Shown piece after piece: positions 1-7,869 of a stretch of 8,257 nt of DNA. A program made the translations under genes and the position numbers. Numbering within the stretch: position 1 is the first letter of the stretch; each line of letters begins with the position of its first letter. The stretch is from Zetaproteobacteria bacterium (GTDB lineage: Bacteria; Pseudomonadota; Zetaproteobacteria; Mariprofundales; Mariprofundaceae), in the NCBI GenBank assembly GCA_021545665.1, contig JAJRTX010000096.1:1-8257 (forward strand). The letters run 5' to 3'. The notes under the pieces were generated by a model. The model saw only the letters and a list, made by a program, of their open reading frames with translations, was not told where the DNA came from and made no database searches.

Positions 1-1381
1 CCTTGCTGATACCGGTTTGGGCGACGTATGCCCGTCGCATGATTGTTTCTATATGTTCTTCTGTATAATAGAGATCCCAGGCCATCTGATTTACACTCTG
101 CCATTCTTCTTTTGACATGGTTTCGTGTTCTGCCGTGATATGATTGAGGTCGTACTGGTTCATATCCGGCTCCATCCAGGCACCTTTTTCATGGAGCGTT
201 TTATGATCCATGGAGCCGGGTAATGGTGTCAGGTTGGTGAAATAAAGCAGATCAATAGGTAATTCTTCCTGAATGATCTTGATATCATTTGCAATACGTT
301 CACGAGTGTCAGCAGGGAATCCCAGAATATACCCGGCCACCGTGATTACACCGGCTTTGCGCCAAGCCTGCATCAGTTTACGATATTCCTTGATATTATT
401 CTGGCCTTTTTTTACCGCCTTCAGATTGTCAGCATTGATTGCTTCCAGTCCTATAAATACTTGGGTAGTGCCAGCTCTTCCTGCCTTTTCGATAAAACCC
501 TTGATGCGATGGCACAGGGTATCAACTTGTAGTGTCAGACGGATGTCCATGTTTTCCTGTTCGCGTAACATGATTATGCGGTCGAAAATTGGCTCCCAGT
601 CTTTATTGCGGGCGAAATTGTCATCAGTGATAAAAAATATTTTAATACCCTGAGCCACATTTGTTCTGATCGTTTTTTCAATATCATCTGCCGAGCGGCG
701 TCTGGATTTCTGACCTTGCACATTAATAATAGTGCAAAAACTGCAAACGAACGGGCAACCGCGTCCTGCATCGACACTGGTTGAAGCATTGATTGAGCGT
801 TTCAGTACATCAACAGGAAGATAAGGTATTGGGGCAGATGCAATGCCGGGCAGGGCGCTGACGTATTGATAGATCGGTTTCATTGCTCTGGCATAGGCAT
901 CTTTAAACACCTCATCCATCCGACCTTCAGCCTCACCTGCATATAAAGAAATGCCAATATCCAGCGCCTGTTGAATATCATCAGGGATTTCGTTCAGCAT
1001 GGCCAGACATCCACTCACATGAAAACCGCCAATGCATACCTGAATGCCTGCATTACGAAACTGTCTGGCCATATCCATGGTGCGGGGAAACTGATTTGAC
1101 TGAACACCGGCAAAACCGACAAAACCGCCTGCTTCGGACTTTTTGATCTCTCTAATAATTTTTTTTATCGGGATGCGGATATTGGTTTCGTCGTAAGCAC
1201 TGAGTTTGATTTCTATATCATCACCCAGTATGGCCCGTTCGGCCACATCCTTGCTCAGGCCATACACTGTAGCCAGAGTATTTGATGGTAAATAGGAGCG
1301 GCTCCACTGAATGACATAACCATCATTGTCATAATGTGATGGTTTGACCAATGCAGCAAGAAAACGCTTTTTTTCTCTCAC
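1..1381 (-). CDS. B12-binding-domain radical SAM protein, C-terminus beyond the window
   Basis: Reading the minus strand from GTG at 1381-1379 gives 460 open codons with no stop before the left edge, so the C-terminus is missing. The start is supported by GGAGG at 1386-1390, four bases upstream, and by an in-frame TAA at 1397-1399 that rules out an earlier start. Residues about 70-170 look like a cobalamin-binding Rossmann domain (GFAGVQSNQFPR at 89-100, GGFHVSG at 118-124). The radical SAM core follows, with C209-x3-C213-x2-C216 to bind the 4Fe-4S cluster, then a TIM-barrel-like stretch containing FFITDDNFARN and FIGLEAIN. By family, such enzymes cleave S-adenosylmethionine to a radical and often use cobalamin for methylation or ring chemistry; BchE and HpnP share this general domain layout. 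The substrate cannot be read from the sequence. The protein is probably cytoplasmic. The gene is transcribed away from trmB. The class assignment is firm; the reaction is unknown. Confidence 0.9.
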   Translation of the reverse strand, partial: MREKKRFLAALVKPSHYDNDGYVIQWSRSYLPSNTLATVYGLSKDVAERAILGDDIEIKLSAYDETNIRIPIKKIIREIKKSEAGGFVGFAGVQSNQFPRTMDMARQFRNAGIQVCIGGFHVSGCLAMLNEIPDDIQQALDIGISLYAGEAEGRMDEVFKDAYARAMKPIYQYVSALPGIASAPIPYLPVDVLKRSINASTSVDAGRGCPFVCSFCTIINVQGQKSRRRSADDIEKTIRTNVAQGIKIFFITDDNFARNKDWEPIFDRIIMLREQENMDIRLTLQVDTLCHRIKGFIEKAGRAGTTQVFIGLEAINADNLKAVKKGQNNIKEYRKLMQAWRKAGVITVAGYILGFPADTRERIANDIKIIQEELPIDLLYFTNLTPLPGSMDHKTLHEKGAWMEPDMNQYDLNHITAEHETMSKEEWQSVNQMAWDLYYTEEHIETIMRRAYVAQTGISK

Positions 1382-1529
1382 GGATCCTCCGATAGTTTAC
1401 AGTAGCCTGAAATTTATTTTAAGAATAGCGAGGTTGTTTGAAGAAGTAAACGGAGTCTGGCGTTCAACTATGTTGATGACTTATTCTTTAACTGTTGGCT
1501 ATCTGTTTTTATGCCGTAGTATAGGCCGG
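1382..1529. promoter_or_regulatory. Divergent intergenic region between the radical SAM gene and trmB
   Basis: This gap of about 150 bases is AT-richer than the flanking genes and must carry the promoters for both directions, unless trmB is read from further upstream. I see only weak sigma70-like matches. For the plus strand, TTGGCT (1495-1500) lies 16 bases before TAGTAT (1517-1522). For the minus strand there is a TAAAAT -10-like hexamer in the AT-rich stretch near 1415-1420, without a good -35. I see no E. coli-type LexA box (CTGT-N8-ACAG), although uvrB lies downstream. The promoter assignments are inference and weak; the region itself is clear. Confidence 0.4.
1386..1390 (-). promoter_or_regulatory. 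Ribosome binding site of the radical SAM gene
   Basis: On the minus strand this reads GGAGG, four bases before a GTG codon. It decides the start, because the gene has no in-frame ATG at its conserved N-terminus (RFLAALVKPSHYD) and a TAA lies six codons upstream. The spacing is slightly short but workable. Confidence 0.7.
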
Positions 1530-2246
1530 ATGCGTTTAACGAAGGAATTCAGAATATTATTCAGCCAGCATGAAATGCGCACCTATGGGCGCAAGAACGG
1601 TTTTGTTACTGCCGGGCAGGAAGCGCGTTTATTGAAATGGCTGCCGAAAATCGGCCTGCCAAAAGATAAGATATTGGGTGATGCAGGGCTGCCTGAAGGT
1701 GCGCCTGTGATACTGGAAATCGGTTTTGGCAATGGTGATTTTCTCGTACATCTGGCCAAGACTCACCCGGACTGGTATTTGCTAGGGGTGGAGATTTATC
1801 TGCCGGGAGTGGCCAAGGCTGTTGGCCGTCTGGAAGATGCAGGGCTGATTGAACGTTGTCGTATTTCGCAATTGCCGGCCCAATATGTGTTGCAATCTCA
1901 GATCGCTGAAGCACAGCTCGATGGCATATTCATCAACCATCCTGATCCATGGCCAAAGGCGCGGCACCATAAGCGCCGGATCATTCAGAAAGATTTTGCG
2001 ACATTGCTCGTGTCACGCCTGAAACATGGCGGTTTTATCAAACTGGCCAGTGATAAACCCGATCTGTCCGAATGGATGCGCGATATTCTGGATGTCACAC
2101 CGGGCCTGATTAATGTGGCTGCTGAGGGCGGTTTTATCGAACGGGATGCCGACAGGCCGCAGACTAAATTTGAGCAGCGTGGTATCAAAGCCGGGCGCAT
2201 CAGCCAGTTTCTACATTATATTAAAGAGACGGGCAACGCAAACTGA
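1530..2246 (+). CDS. trmB: tRNA (guanine-N7-)-methyltransferase TrmB
   Basis: Encodes 238 residues from this start; E. coli TrmB is about the same size. By family it transfers a methyl group from S-adenosylmethionine to N7 of G46 in the variable loop of tRNAs, in the cytoplasm. Visible signatures are the N-terminal [14 protein letters not shown] (matching the arginine-rich RSFVRRQGR-type start of the family), the SAM-binding motif LEIGFGNG at residues 62-69, [14 protein letters not shown] from residue 137, and TKFEQRG at 212-218. The family motif usually reads FPDPWPK; here the first residue is His. The frame is open from an ATG at 1344, but that part overlaps the opposite radical SAM gene and matches nothing in the family. 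ATG 1530 has a weak AGG upstream; ATG 1575, just before RTYGRKNG, is the other candidate (223 residues) and has no clear ribosome site. The stop shares a base with the uvrB start, so the two are probably coupled. Function is near certain; the start is not. Confidence 0.93.
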   Translation: MRLTKEFRILFSQHEMRTYGRKNGFVTAGQEARLLKWLPKIGLPKDKILGDAGLPEGAPVILEIGFGNGDFLVHLAKTHPDWYLLGVEIYLPGVAKAVGRLEDAGLIERCRISQLPAQYVLQSQIAEAQLDGIFINHPDPWPKARHHKRRIIQKDFATLLVSRLKHGGFIKLASDKPDLSEWMRDILDVTPGLINVAAEGGFIERDADRPQTKFEQRGIKAGRISQFLHYIKETGNAN

Positions 2247-4228
2247 TGCAATTCAGATTAGACGGGGATTTTGAACCGCGCGGTGATCAGCCGCAGGCTA
2301 TCGCAGAACTGGTGCAGGGCATTGGTGAAGGCAGGCGGCACCAGACGCTGTTGGGTGTCACCGGTTCCGGTAAAACATATACCATGGCCTGTACGATTGA
2401 ACGGACACAGAAGCCGACGCTGATTATGGCGCCGAATAAAACACTGGCAGCCCAGCTGTATGGGGAATTCAAGCAATTCTTCCCTGATAATGCGGTGGAG
2501 TATTTCGTTTCCTATTATGATTATTATCAGCCGGAAGCCTATGTCCCTTCTTCGGACACCTATATCGAGAAGGACAGCTCGATTAATGAGCATATAGACC
2601 GCATGCGCCATGCCGCGACCCGAGCCCTGCTGGAGCGGCAGGATGTGATTATTGTCGCTTCGGTATCCTGTATTTATGGTTTAGGAAGCCCGGAAGCATA
2701 TGCCGGCATGCTGCTTTATCTTGAAAAAGGGCGCGAGGTTGATCAGAGGGCTGCAGTCAGCAAGCTCGTTGAGTTACAGTATCAGCGCAATGATATGGAT
2801 TTTCACCGTGGCACGTTCCGTCTGCGCGGTGATGTGCTGGAAGTATTTCCGGCCCATGCTGAGGATTTTGCCGTGCGGGTGGAGTTTTTTGGTGATCTGA
2901 TTGATGCCATCAGCCGCTTCGATCCGCTGACCGGCAAGCGCATAGAAGCACTGCATAAGTACACCTTTTTCCCCAAGAGCCATTTTGTTACGCCACGCAA
3001 TCAATTGCTGAATGCCATGGCTGCAATCAAAGCGGAACTGGCTGAACGACTGGCCGAACTGCATGATCAGAACAGACTGGTGGAAGCCCAGCGACTGGAG
3101 CAGCGCACTATTTTTGATCTGGAAATGATTCAGGAAGTGGGTTATTGCACCGGTGTCGAGAATTATTCGCGTCATTTGACGGGCCGCAATGTGGGCGATG
3201 CGCCGCCGACATTGCTTGATTATTTACCTAATAATGCACTGGTAATGATTGATGAATCACATGTCACCGTACCGCAGATCGGTGGCATGTTTAAGGGTGA
3301 TAGATCGAGAAAACAGACGCTGGTTGATTTCGGTTTTCGCCTGCCTTCGGCGCTGGATAACCGGCCTTTGCAGTTTCATGAGTTCGAAGCTGTCGTGCCG
3401 CAGGCGATTTACGCCTCCGCTACACCTGGCTCTTACGAAATGGAGCACAGCGGCGGTGTTATTGTTGAGCAGATTATTCGTCCCACCGGGCTGATTGATC
3501 CGGAAGTGGAAGTGCGTCCGGCCAGTACTCAGGTAGATGATTTTGTTTCTGCGGCTCATGCCGTCATCAAGCAGGGGTTTCGCGTGCTGGCCACATGCCT
3601 GACCAAACGCATGGCTGAGGACTTGAGCGAATATCTGAATAACCTGAATTTGAAAGTTCGTTATCTGCATTCTGATATCGATACAGTGGAACGCATGGAG
3701 ATTCTGCGCGATCTGCGTCTGGGCATGTTTGATGTATTGATTGGTATTAATCTGCTGCGTGAAGGACTGGATTTGCCGGAAGTGGCGCTGGTGGCCATTT
3801 TTGATGCGGACAAAGAGGGTTTTTTACGCTCCGAGCGATCTTTGACCCAGACCATAGGGCGGGCTGCCCGCAATGTGGAGGGCCGGGTGATTCTGTATGC
3901 TGACAAGGTGACAAATTCCATGCAGCGGGCTATGGATGAAACCCAACGCCGTCGGGAAAAACAGATGGCGTACAATGAAACACATGGAATCACGCCGGCA
4001 ACGGTGAAGTCTGAAATCAAGGACATTCTGGGTTCCGTTTATGATATGGATTACGCTCGCATTCCGGAAGTTGCCGAGCCTGAGCCGATCAGCAAGGCTG
4101 ATAAAGATGTGCGCATCAATGAGTTGGAGCGGTTGATGACAGAAGCTGCGGCTGACCTGCGCTTTGAGGATGCAGCCCTGCACCGGGATGAGATTGCAAA
4201 ACTCAGGGAGAACAAAGTCTATGCCTGA
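2246..4228 (+). CDS. uvrB: Excinuclease ABC subunit B (UvrB)
   Basis: Encodes 660 residues, close to the usual full length (673 in E. coli). UvrB is the damage-verifying ATPase of nucleotide excision repair: UvrA loads it, it probes the strand with a beta-hairpin, and it then recruits UvrC for incision. Visible in order are Walker A GVTGSGKT (37-44), the tyrosine-rich beta-hairpin [10 protein letters not shown] (90-99), the Walker B/DEAD-like box DESH (337-340), SATPGSYE (391-398), [13 protein letters not shown] (501-513), motif [10 protein letters not shown] (535-542), and a C-terminal UVR helical hairpin (about 621-656) that normally contacts UvrC. All key residues appear intact. The start ATG overlaps the trmB stop by one base (TGATG), which implies translational reinitiation. 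The end overlaps the SNF2 gene by 8 bases. I see no SOS box directly upstream. Identification is essentially certain. Confidence 0.99.
   Translation: MQFRLDGDFEPRGDQPQAIAELVQGIGEGRRHQTLLGVTGSGKTYTMACTIERTQKPTLIMAPNKTLAAQLYGEFKQFFPDNAVEYFVSYYDYYQPEAYVPSSDTYIEKDSSINEHIDRMRHAATRALLERQDVIIVASVSCIYGLGSPEAYAGMLLYLEKGREVDQRAAVSKLVELQYQRNDMDFHRGTFRLRGDVLEVFPAHAEDFAVRVEFFGDLIDAISRFDPLTGKRIEALHKYTFFPKSHFVTPRNQLLNAMAAIKAELAERLAELHDQNRLVEAQRLEQRTIFDLEMIQEVGYCTGVENYSRHLTGRNVGDAPPTLLDYLPNNALVMIDESHVTVPQIGGMFKGDRSRKQTLVDFGFRLPSALDNRPLQFHEFEAVVPQAIYASATPGSYEMEHSGGVIVEQIIRPTGLIDPEVEVRPASTQVDDFVSAAHAVIKQGFRVLATCLTKRMAEDLSEYLNNLNLKVRYLHSDIDTVERMEILRDLRLGMFDVLIGINLLREGLDLPEVALVAIFDADKEGFLRSERSLTQTIGRAARNVEGRVILYADKVTNSMQRAMDETQRRREKQMAYNETHGITPATVKSEIKDILGSVYDMDYARIPEVAEPEPISKADKDVRINELERLMTEAAADLRFEDAALHRDEIAKLRENKVYA
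4205..4210 (+). promoter_or_regulatory. Ribosome binding site of the SWIM-SNF2 gene inside the uvrB end
   Basis: AGGGAG lies ten bases before ATG 4221, within the last uvrB codons. It selects ATG 4221 over the in-frame ATG at 4164, which lacks such a site and would push the overlap with uvrB to 65 bases, adding a 19-residue leader that looks like out-of-frame uvrB sequence. Confidence 0.65.
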
Positions 4229-7200
4229 TTTTCCGGATTTTACGCCAGAGCAGATTATCGAGTGGCTGGGCCGGAATATCGCTGAGCAAGGTGAAGACTA
4301 TTTTGATCGCGGTCTGGTTTCAGAGCTGGATATGGATGCAAGTGAGGATGTTCTGGATGCTGCCGTGCAGGGCGGGGAGGATCGTCCTTATCTGGTGAAT
4401 ATCCGGTTTTTGTCTGAATCAGAGATTGAAAGCACGTGCAGTTGCCCGATGGCTACGGATTGCAAGCATGTGGCAGCTGTATTGTATGCGCAAGTTGATG
4501 AGTTGGCCGAGGATGAATTGGCCCCTGTTTTTGCTTTTGGTCAGTGGCTGGGTGCACTGGATAAGGCCAAAGAGGGTAAATTGCCTACACAGGATTATCC
4601 AAGCACGATTAAGCAGCGCCTGCTTTATATTCTGGAGCTGGAGGGTGATCAGGATGTCAGCCTGTCATTTTTGTCGGCCAGAATCCTGAAATCAGGCGAT
4701 TATGGCCGGGCCACATCCTACGATGCGGCCAATGTGCTAAATTATTCAGCTCCCCAATATGTGTTGTCGGTGGATGAACGTATATTACGTGAAGTGGCTA
4801 CGGATCGTTCATTTAGCTCGATTCGCAGCTATAAGCTCAAGGGTGAACAGGGTCTGGGCATTCTGAAACGGGCACTGGCAACAGGGCGTTGTCACTGGCA
4901 AAGTAAAGATAATCCGGCTTTGAAAAGGGCAGATAAACGATCTGGAGGCTGGCAGTGGAAGCTCATAGCAAAAGGTGATCAGCATCTGACACTGCATATG
5001 GATCAGGATGAAATTATCATACCAACTTCTCCACCATGGTTTATTGATGCCCGGCAGCATATGAGTGGCGCAGTGGAAAGTGGCCAGTTGGCAGATGTAG
5101 CAGAGATTCTTCTCAATATGCCTGCCGTAGAACTGGATTGTAAGGATGAGGTGATGACTTCTGTGGCCGAACAATTGCCTGAAGGCATTCCTGCGCCAAT
5201 ACGTCTGAAACATGTTTATCGGCAAGTAGCACCAGTTGCGATATTGCAGCTTGAAACTATAAAGCTGCCACATCGTTGGGGTTACCGGGTTTCCGAACAA
5301 TGTCACTGTGTCAAACTTATTTTTGATTATGATGGACAGCGGTCTGTATATGCGGCTGCTGCCCCCGATATCCGTATCATTAAAGATGATAAGGTCATAG
5401 ATTATAAGCGTGATGAGCAAACTGAAAGGAAGGCCATTGAAGCCCTTGGCAAGGCGGACCTGGTTGCATTGCGGGAAAACAACCTTGCCCATTTCTATGA
5501 TTTTCCAGAGCATTCATTTTCGTTACATGATGAGATTGACTGGCCTGAATGGGTGTTGCATGAGATTCCACATTTGAAAGAGCAGGGGTTTCTTGTTGAA
5601 GTCGATGAAAGTTTTGCTTTCAAAGTAGAGAAAGCAAAGGCATGGAATCTGAATCTGGGTGGTGATGGCAAAAGCTTGCTGGGTGAGACGCGGTTTATGG
5701 TTACCCTTGATCAGGGTGATGGGGACGGGGAAGAAATTGATTTGATTGATGCGCTGGCCCGTTGGGTGGGGGCTCATCCCGAGCTGCTGAAAAATAAGGC
5801 CCTGTCAGAGCTGAAGGAACAGCAAAGCATTCCCTTGCCATTGCCTGATGGACGCTTGCTGGCAGCTCCCGGGGAGGTGATTGCCAGTATTCTGTACTAC
5901 ATGATGGATGTGTTTGCCTCGGGTAAAAGCAATGAAGCAGCCTTGAGTGCGCCACAGATGCTGGCGCTGGAATCCAGTCTGATGGATTTAAATACGCCAA
6001 TTCAGATCAATACGAATGTATGGTTACAGCAGATGAAACCACTGATTGATTGCGGACATATTGAAGCATGCGAAATACCCTTCGGTTTGAAAGCAGAACT
6101 TAGAGATTATCAGCATGATGGTTTGAGCTGGCTGCAGTTTTTGCGACAGATGCAGCTTGGCGGCATTCTGGCTGATGATATGGGATTGGGGAAAACCGTT
6201 CAGGCCCTTGCTCATATTCTAAAAGAAAAAGAAGACGGTCGCTTACAACAACCGGCATTGATTATTGCTCCGACCAGTCTGATGCATAACTGGCGTCGTG
6301 AGGCAGAGAAATTCACCCCTGATTTATCCGTATTGGTTGTACACGGAGCCGAAAGGTCGCGCCATTTTGATCAACTGGCACAATTTGATATTGTGCTGAC
6401 TACATATCCTTTGCTGGTACGCGACTTTGAGGTGCTTGAAGCCCAACCCTGGTATCTGTTGATTCTGGATGAAGCACAGTATATCAAGAATCCAAGATCC
6501 AAAATGGCCCAACAGGTCAGGCGTCTACAGTCAGTGCATAAGCTATGTATGACTGGCACGCCGATGGAGAATCATCTGGGTGAATTATGGGCACAGTTTG
6601 ATTTTCTGATGCCAGGTTATCTATTTAATCAGAGGAGCTTCACCAAGCTATTTCGGAAACCGATTGAACTGGAGAATGATAGTGCCAGACAGGAGGCATT
6701 AAATCTGCGCATTCAGCCTTTTTTGTTGCGGCGCTCTAAATCAGATGTGGCGCTCGAATTGCCTGCGAAAACCGAAATCATCCGTAGTATCGAGATTTCC
6801 GGAAAGCAACGCGAATTCTATGAAGGTGTTCGTCTGGCTATGCAGAAGAAAGTACGTGATGCCATGGCTGTCCTGGGTGCGGGACAGAGTCAGATTGTTG
6901 TGCTGGATGCATTAATGAAGATGCGTCAGGTATGTTGTGATCCTCGACTGGTTACTGGCCTGAAAGAAGAAGCACCGGATTCAGCCAAGCTGGAAATGTT
7001 GCGAGATATGCTGGTTGAAATGGTAGATGAAGGGCGGCGAATCTTGCTGTTCTCCCAGTTCACCAGCATGCTGAAACTGATTGAAGATGAGTTGGTTTCC
7101 CTACAGATTGATTATGTGAAACTGACCGGCAAGAGCAAAGACCGGGTCACGCCTGTTGAACGCTTTCAGAATAACGAAGTGCCGGTATTCCTGATCAGTC

Positions 7201-7493
7201 TGAAAGCTGGCGGAGTCGGCTTGAATCTGACTGCTGCGGATACCGTGATCCACTACGACCCATGGTGGAACCCGGCTGCCGAAACGCAGGCGACAGATCG
7301 TGCGCATAGAATCGGCCAGGATAAGGCAGTGTTTGTCTATAAACTGATTACAGAGGGTACTGTGGAACAGAGAATACTGGAAATGCAGGATCGGAAACGA
7401 CTTCTGGCGGCAAGCATCCACCAGAAAAGTGATTCACAGGCAGTACTCTGGACGCCTGAAGATATCGATTCTCTGTTTACTCCTCTGAATTAG
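4221..7493 (+). CDS. SWIM zinc-finger SNF2-family DNA-dependent ATPase
   Basis: Encodes 1090 residues from ATG 4221. Near the N-terminus is a SWIM zinc finger, C73-x-C75-x5-C81-x-H83, a motif known to bind zinc and thought to mediate nucleic-acid or protein contacts. Residues about 95-610 are a long, acidic middle part I cannot assign. The C-terminal third is a complete SNF2/SF2 ATPase: [12 protein letters not shown] (from 627), Walker A DDMGLGKT (652-659), DEAQ box (750-753), TGTPMEN (778-784), helicase C-terminal lobe starting near LLFSQF (942-947), GGVGLNL, and motif [11 protein letters not shown] (1025-1033). By family, such proteins translocate on double-stranded DNA and remodel or strip bound proteins without classical unwinding; RapA is a distant relative that acts on RNA polymerase. 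There is no signal peptide, so it is cytoplasmic. It overlaps uvrB by 8 bases, so coupled expression is likely. A role in repair is inferred from this neighbour only. Domain calls are firm; the biological role is open. Confidence 0.95.
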   Translation: MPDFPDFTPEQIIEWLGRNIAEQGEDYFDRGLVSELDMDASEDVLDAAVQGGEDRPYLVNIRFLSESEIESTCSCPMATDCKHVAAVLYAQVDELAEDELAPVFAFGQWLGALDKAKEGKLPTQDYPSTIKQRLLYILELEGDQDVSLSFLSARILKSGDYGRATSYDAANVLNYSAPQYVLSVDERILREVATDRSFSSIRSYKLKGEQGLGILKRALATGRCHWQSKDNPALKRADKRSGGWQWKLIAKGDQHLTLHMDQDEIIIPTSPPWFIDARQHMSGAVESGQLADVAEILLNMPAVELDCKDEVMTSVAEQLPEGIPAPIRLKHVYRQVAPVAILQLETIKLPHRWGYRVSEQCHCVKLIFDYDGQRSVYAAAAPDIRIIKDDKVIDYKRDEQTERKAIEALGKADLVALRENNLAHFYDFPEHSFSLHDEIDWPEWVLHEIPHLKEQGFLVEVDESFAFKVEKAKAWNLNLGGDGKSLLGETRFMVTLDQGDGDGEEIDLIDALARWVGAHPELLKNKALSELKEQQSIPLPLPDGRLLAAPGEVIASILYYMMDVFASGKSNEAALSAPQMLALESSLMDLNTPIQINTNVWLQQMKPLIDCGHIEACEIPFGLKAELRDYQHDGLSWLQFLRQMQLGGILADDMGLGKTVQALAHILKEKEDGRLQQPALIIAPTSLMHNWRREAEKFTPDLSVLVVHGAERSRHFDQLAQFDIVLTTYPLLVRDFEVLEAQPWYLLILDEAQYIKNPRSKMAQQVRRLQSVHKLCMTGTPMENHLGELWAQFDFLMPGYLFNQRSFTKLFRKPIELENDSARQEALNLRIQPFLLRRSKSDVALELPAKTEIIRSIEISGKQREFYEGVRLAMQKKVRDAMAVLGAGQSQIVVLDALMKMRQVCCDPRLVTGLKEEAPDSAKLEMLRDMLVEMVDEGRRILLFSQFTSMLKLIEDELVSLQIDYVKLTGKSKDRVTPVERFQNNEVPVFLISLKAGGVGLNLTAADTVIHYDPWWNPAAETQATDRAHRIGQDKAVFVYKLITEGTVEQRILEMQDRKRLLAASIHQKSDSQAVLWTPEDIDSLFTPLN

Positions 7494-7545
7494 GGTCTGT
7501 TACAAGTCTTGGTATTGTCGGTGACACTATGGGTAACAAAAGACC
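7494..7545. repeat. Imperfect inverted repeat after the SNF2 stop, possible terminator or mobile-element scar
   Basis: The left arm GGTCTGTTAC (7494-7503) begins on the base after the SNF2 stop. The right arm is GTAAC (7533-7537) plus AGACC (7541-7545), separated by AAA. Together they form ten base pairs with a three-base bulge. The 29-base loop contains a small nested hairpin, TGTC-GGT-GACA (7516-7526). No run of T follows directly, so it is a poor intrinsic terminator, although its place between convergent genes would suit one. The arm sequence also resembles the ends of some insertion sequences, but no transposase or target duplication is visible. The repeat is seen directly; its role is a guess. 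Bases 7546-7575 hold nothing I recognise. Confidence 0.35.
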
Positions 7546-7575
7546 TGTCCGTCGTTCGCTTTTATACTTAAAGAA

Positions 7576-7824
7576 TTACCAATTTCTCTTCAACAGGGGC
7601 TGAATTTCCTCTGCGGAAAGTGGTTTGCTGAAATAGTACCCCTGCACCTCGTCACAGCCTTGCTCTTTCAGGAACTGTAGCTGTTCTTTTGTCTCCACCC
7701 CCTCAGCCAATACCTTCAGACCAAGGTTTCTGGCCATGGCGATAATAGTGGTGACAATGACCACATCCTGTTTATCATCCGGAAGATCGCGCACAAAGGA
7801 CTGATCGATCTTTAACGTATCCAT
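7576..7824 (-). pseudogene. C-terminal fragment of an EAL (c-di-GMP phosphodiesterase) domain
   Basis: The 82 codons from ATG 7824 match the last third of an EAL domain: TLKIDQSFVRDL (3-14), AEGVET (40-45) and QGYYFSKPL (61-69). Complete EAL domains are about 240 residues. The EAL signature, the Asn and Glu metal ligands and the DDFGTG loop are all missing, so it cannot hydrolyse c-di-GMP on its own. Upstream the frame stays open only for 15 more codons, back to the TGA that ends the preceding peptidase gene, and that stretch does not resemble an EAL domain. I see no good ribosome site before the ATG, which is simply the internal Met of the MDTLKID segment. The likeliest explanation is the remnant of a larger signalling protein cut by deletion or recombination near 7824-7870. 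Expression as a small protein is possible but unsupported. It runs convergent to the SNF2 gene. Confidence 0.85.
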
Positions 7825-7869
7825 GGCTAACTGGTCCCGACTTAATGTGAGTTGTGTTATGAGCTCAGA

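Noticed and set aside
273..653. Open frame of 126 residues on the plus strand
   Set aside because: It lies entirely antisense to the radical SAM coding region, whose minus-strand product has the conserved motifs; the plus-strand product resembles nothing.
1344..1529. N-terminal extension of trmB from ATG 1344
   Set aside because: It overlaps the 5' end of the opposite radical SAM gene (start 1381), has no family similarity, and the conserved TrmB sequence begins only near 1575.
1382..1529. LexA/SOS operator upstream of the uvrB cluster
   Set aside because: No CTGT-N8-ACAG or close variant was found by eye; other LexA-type operators cannot be excluded.
4164..4220. Earlier ATG for the SNF2 gene
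   Set aside because: It would add 19 residues that are uvrB sequence in another frame and has no ribosome site; ATG 4221 has AGGGAG at a proper distance.
4809..5513. Open frame of 234 residues on the minus strand within the SNF2 gene
   Set aside because: It is antisense to a continuous coding frame, rich in Ile/Cys/His without recognisable domains, and typical of a shadow frame.
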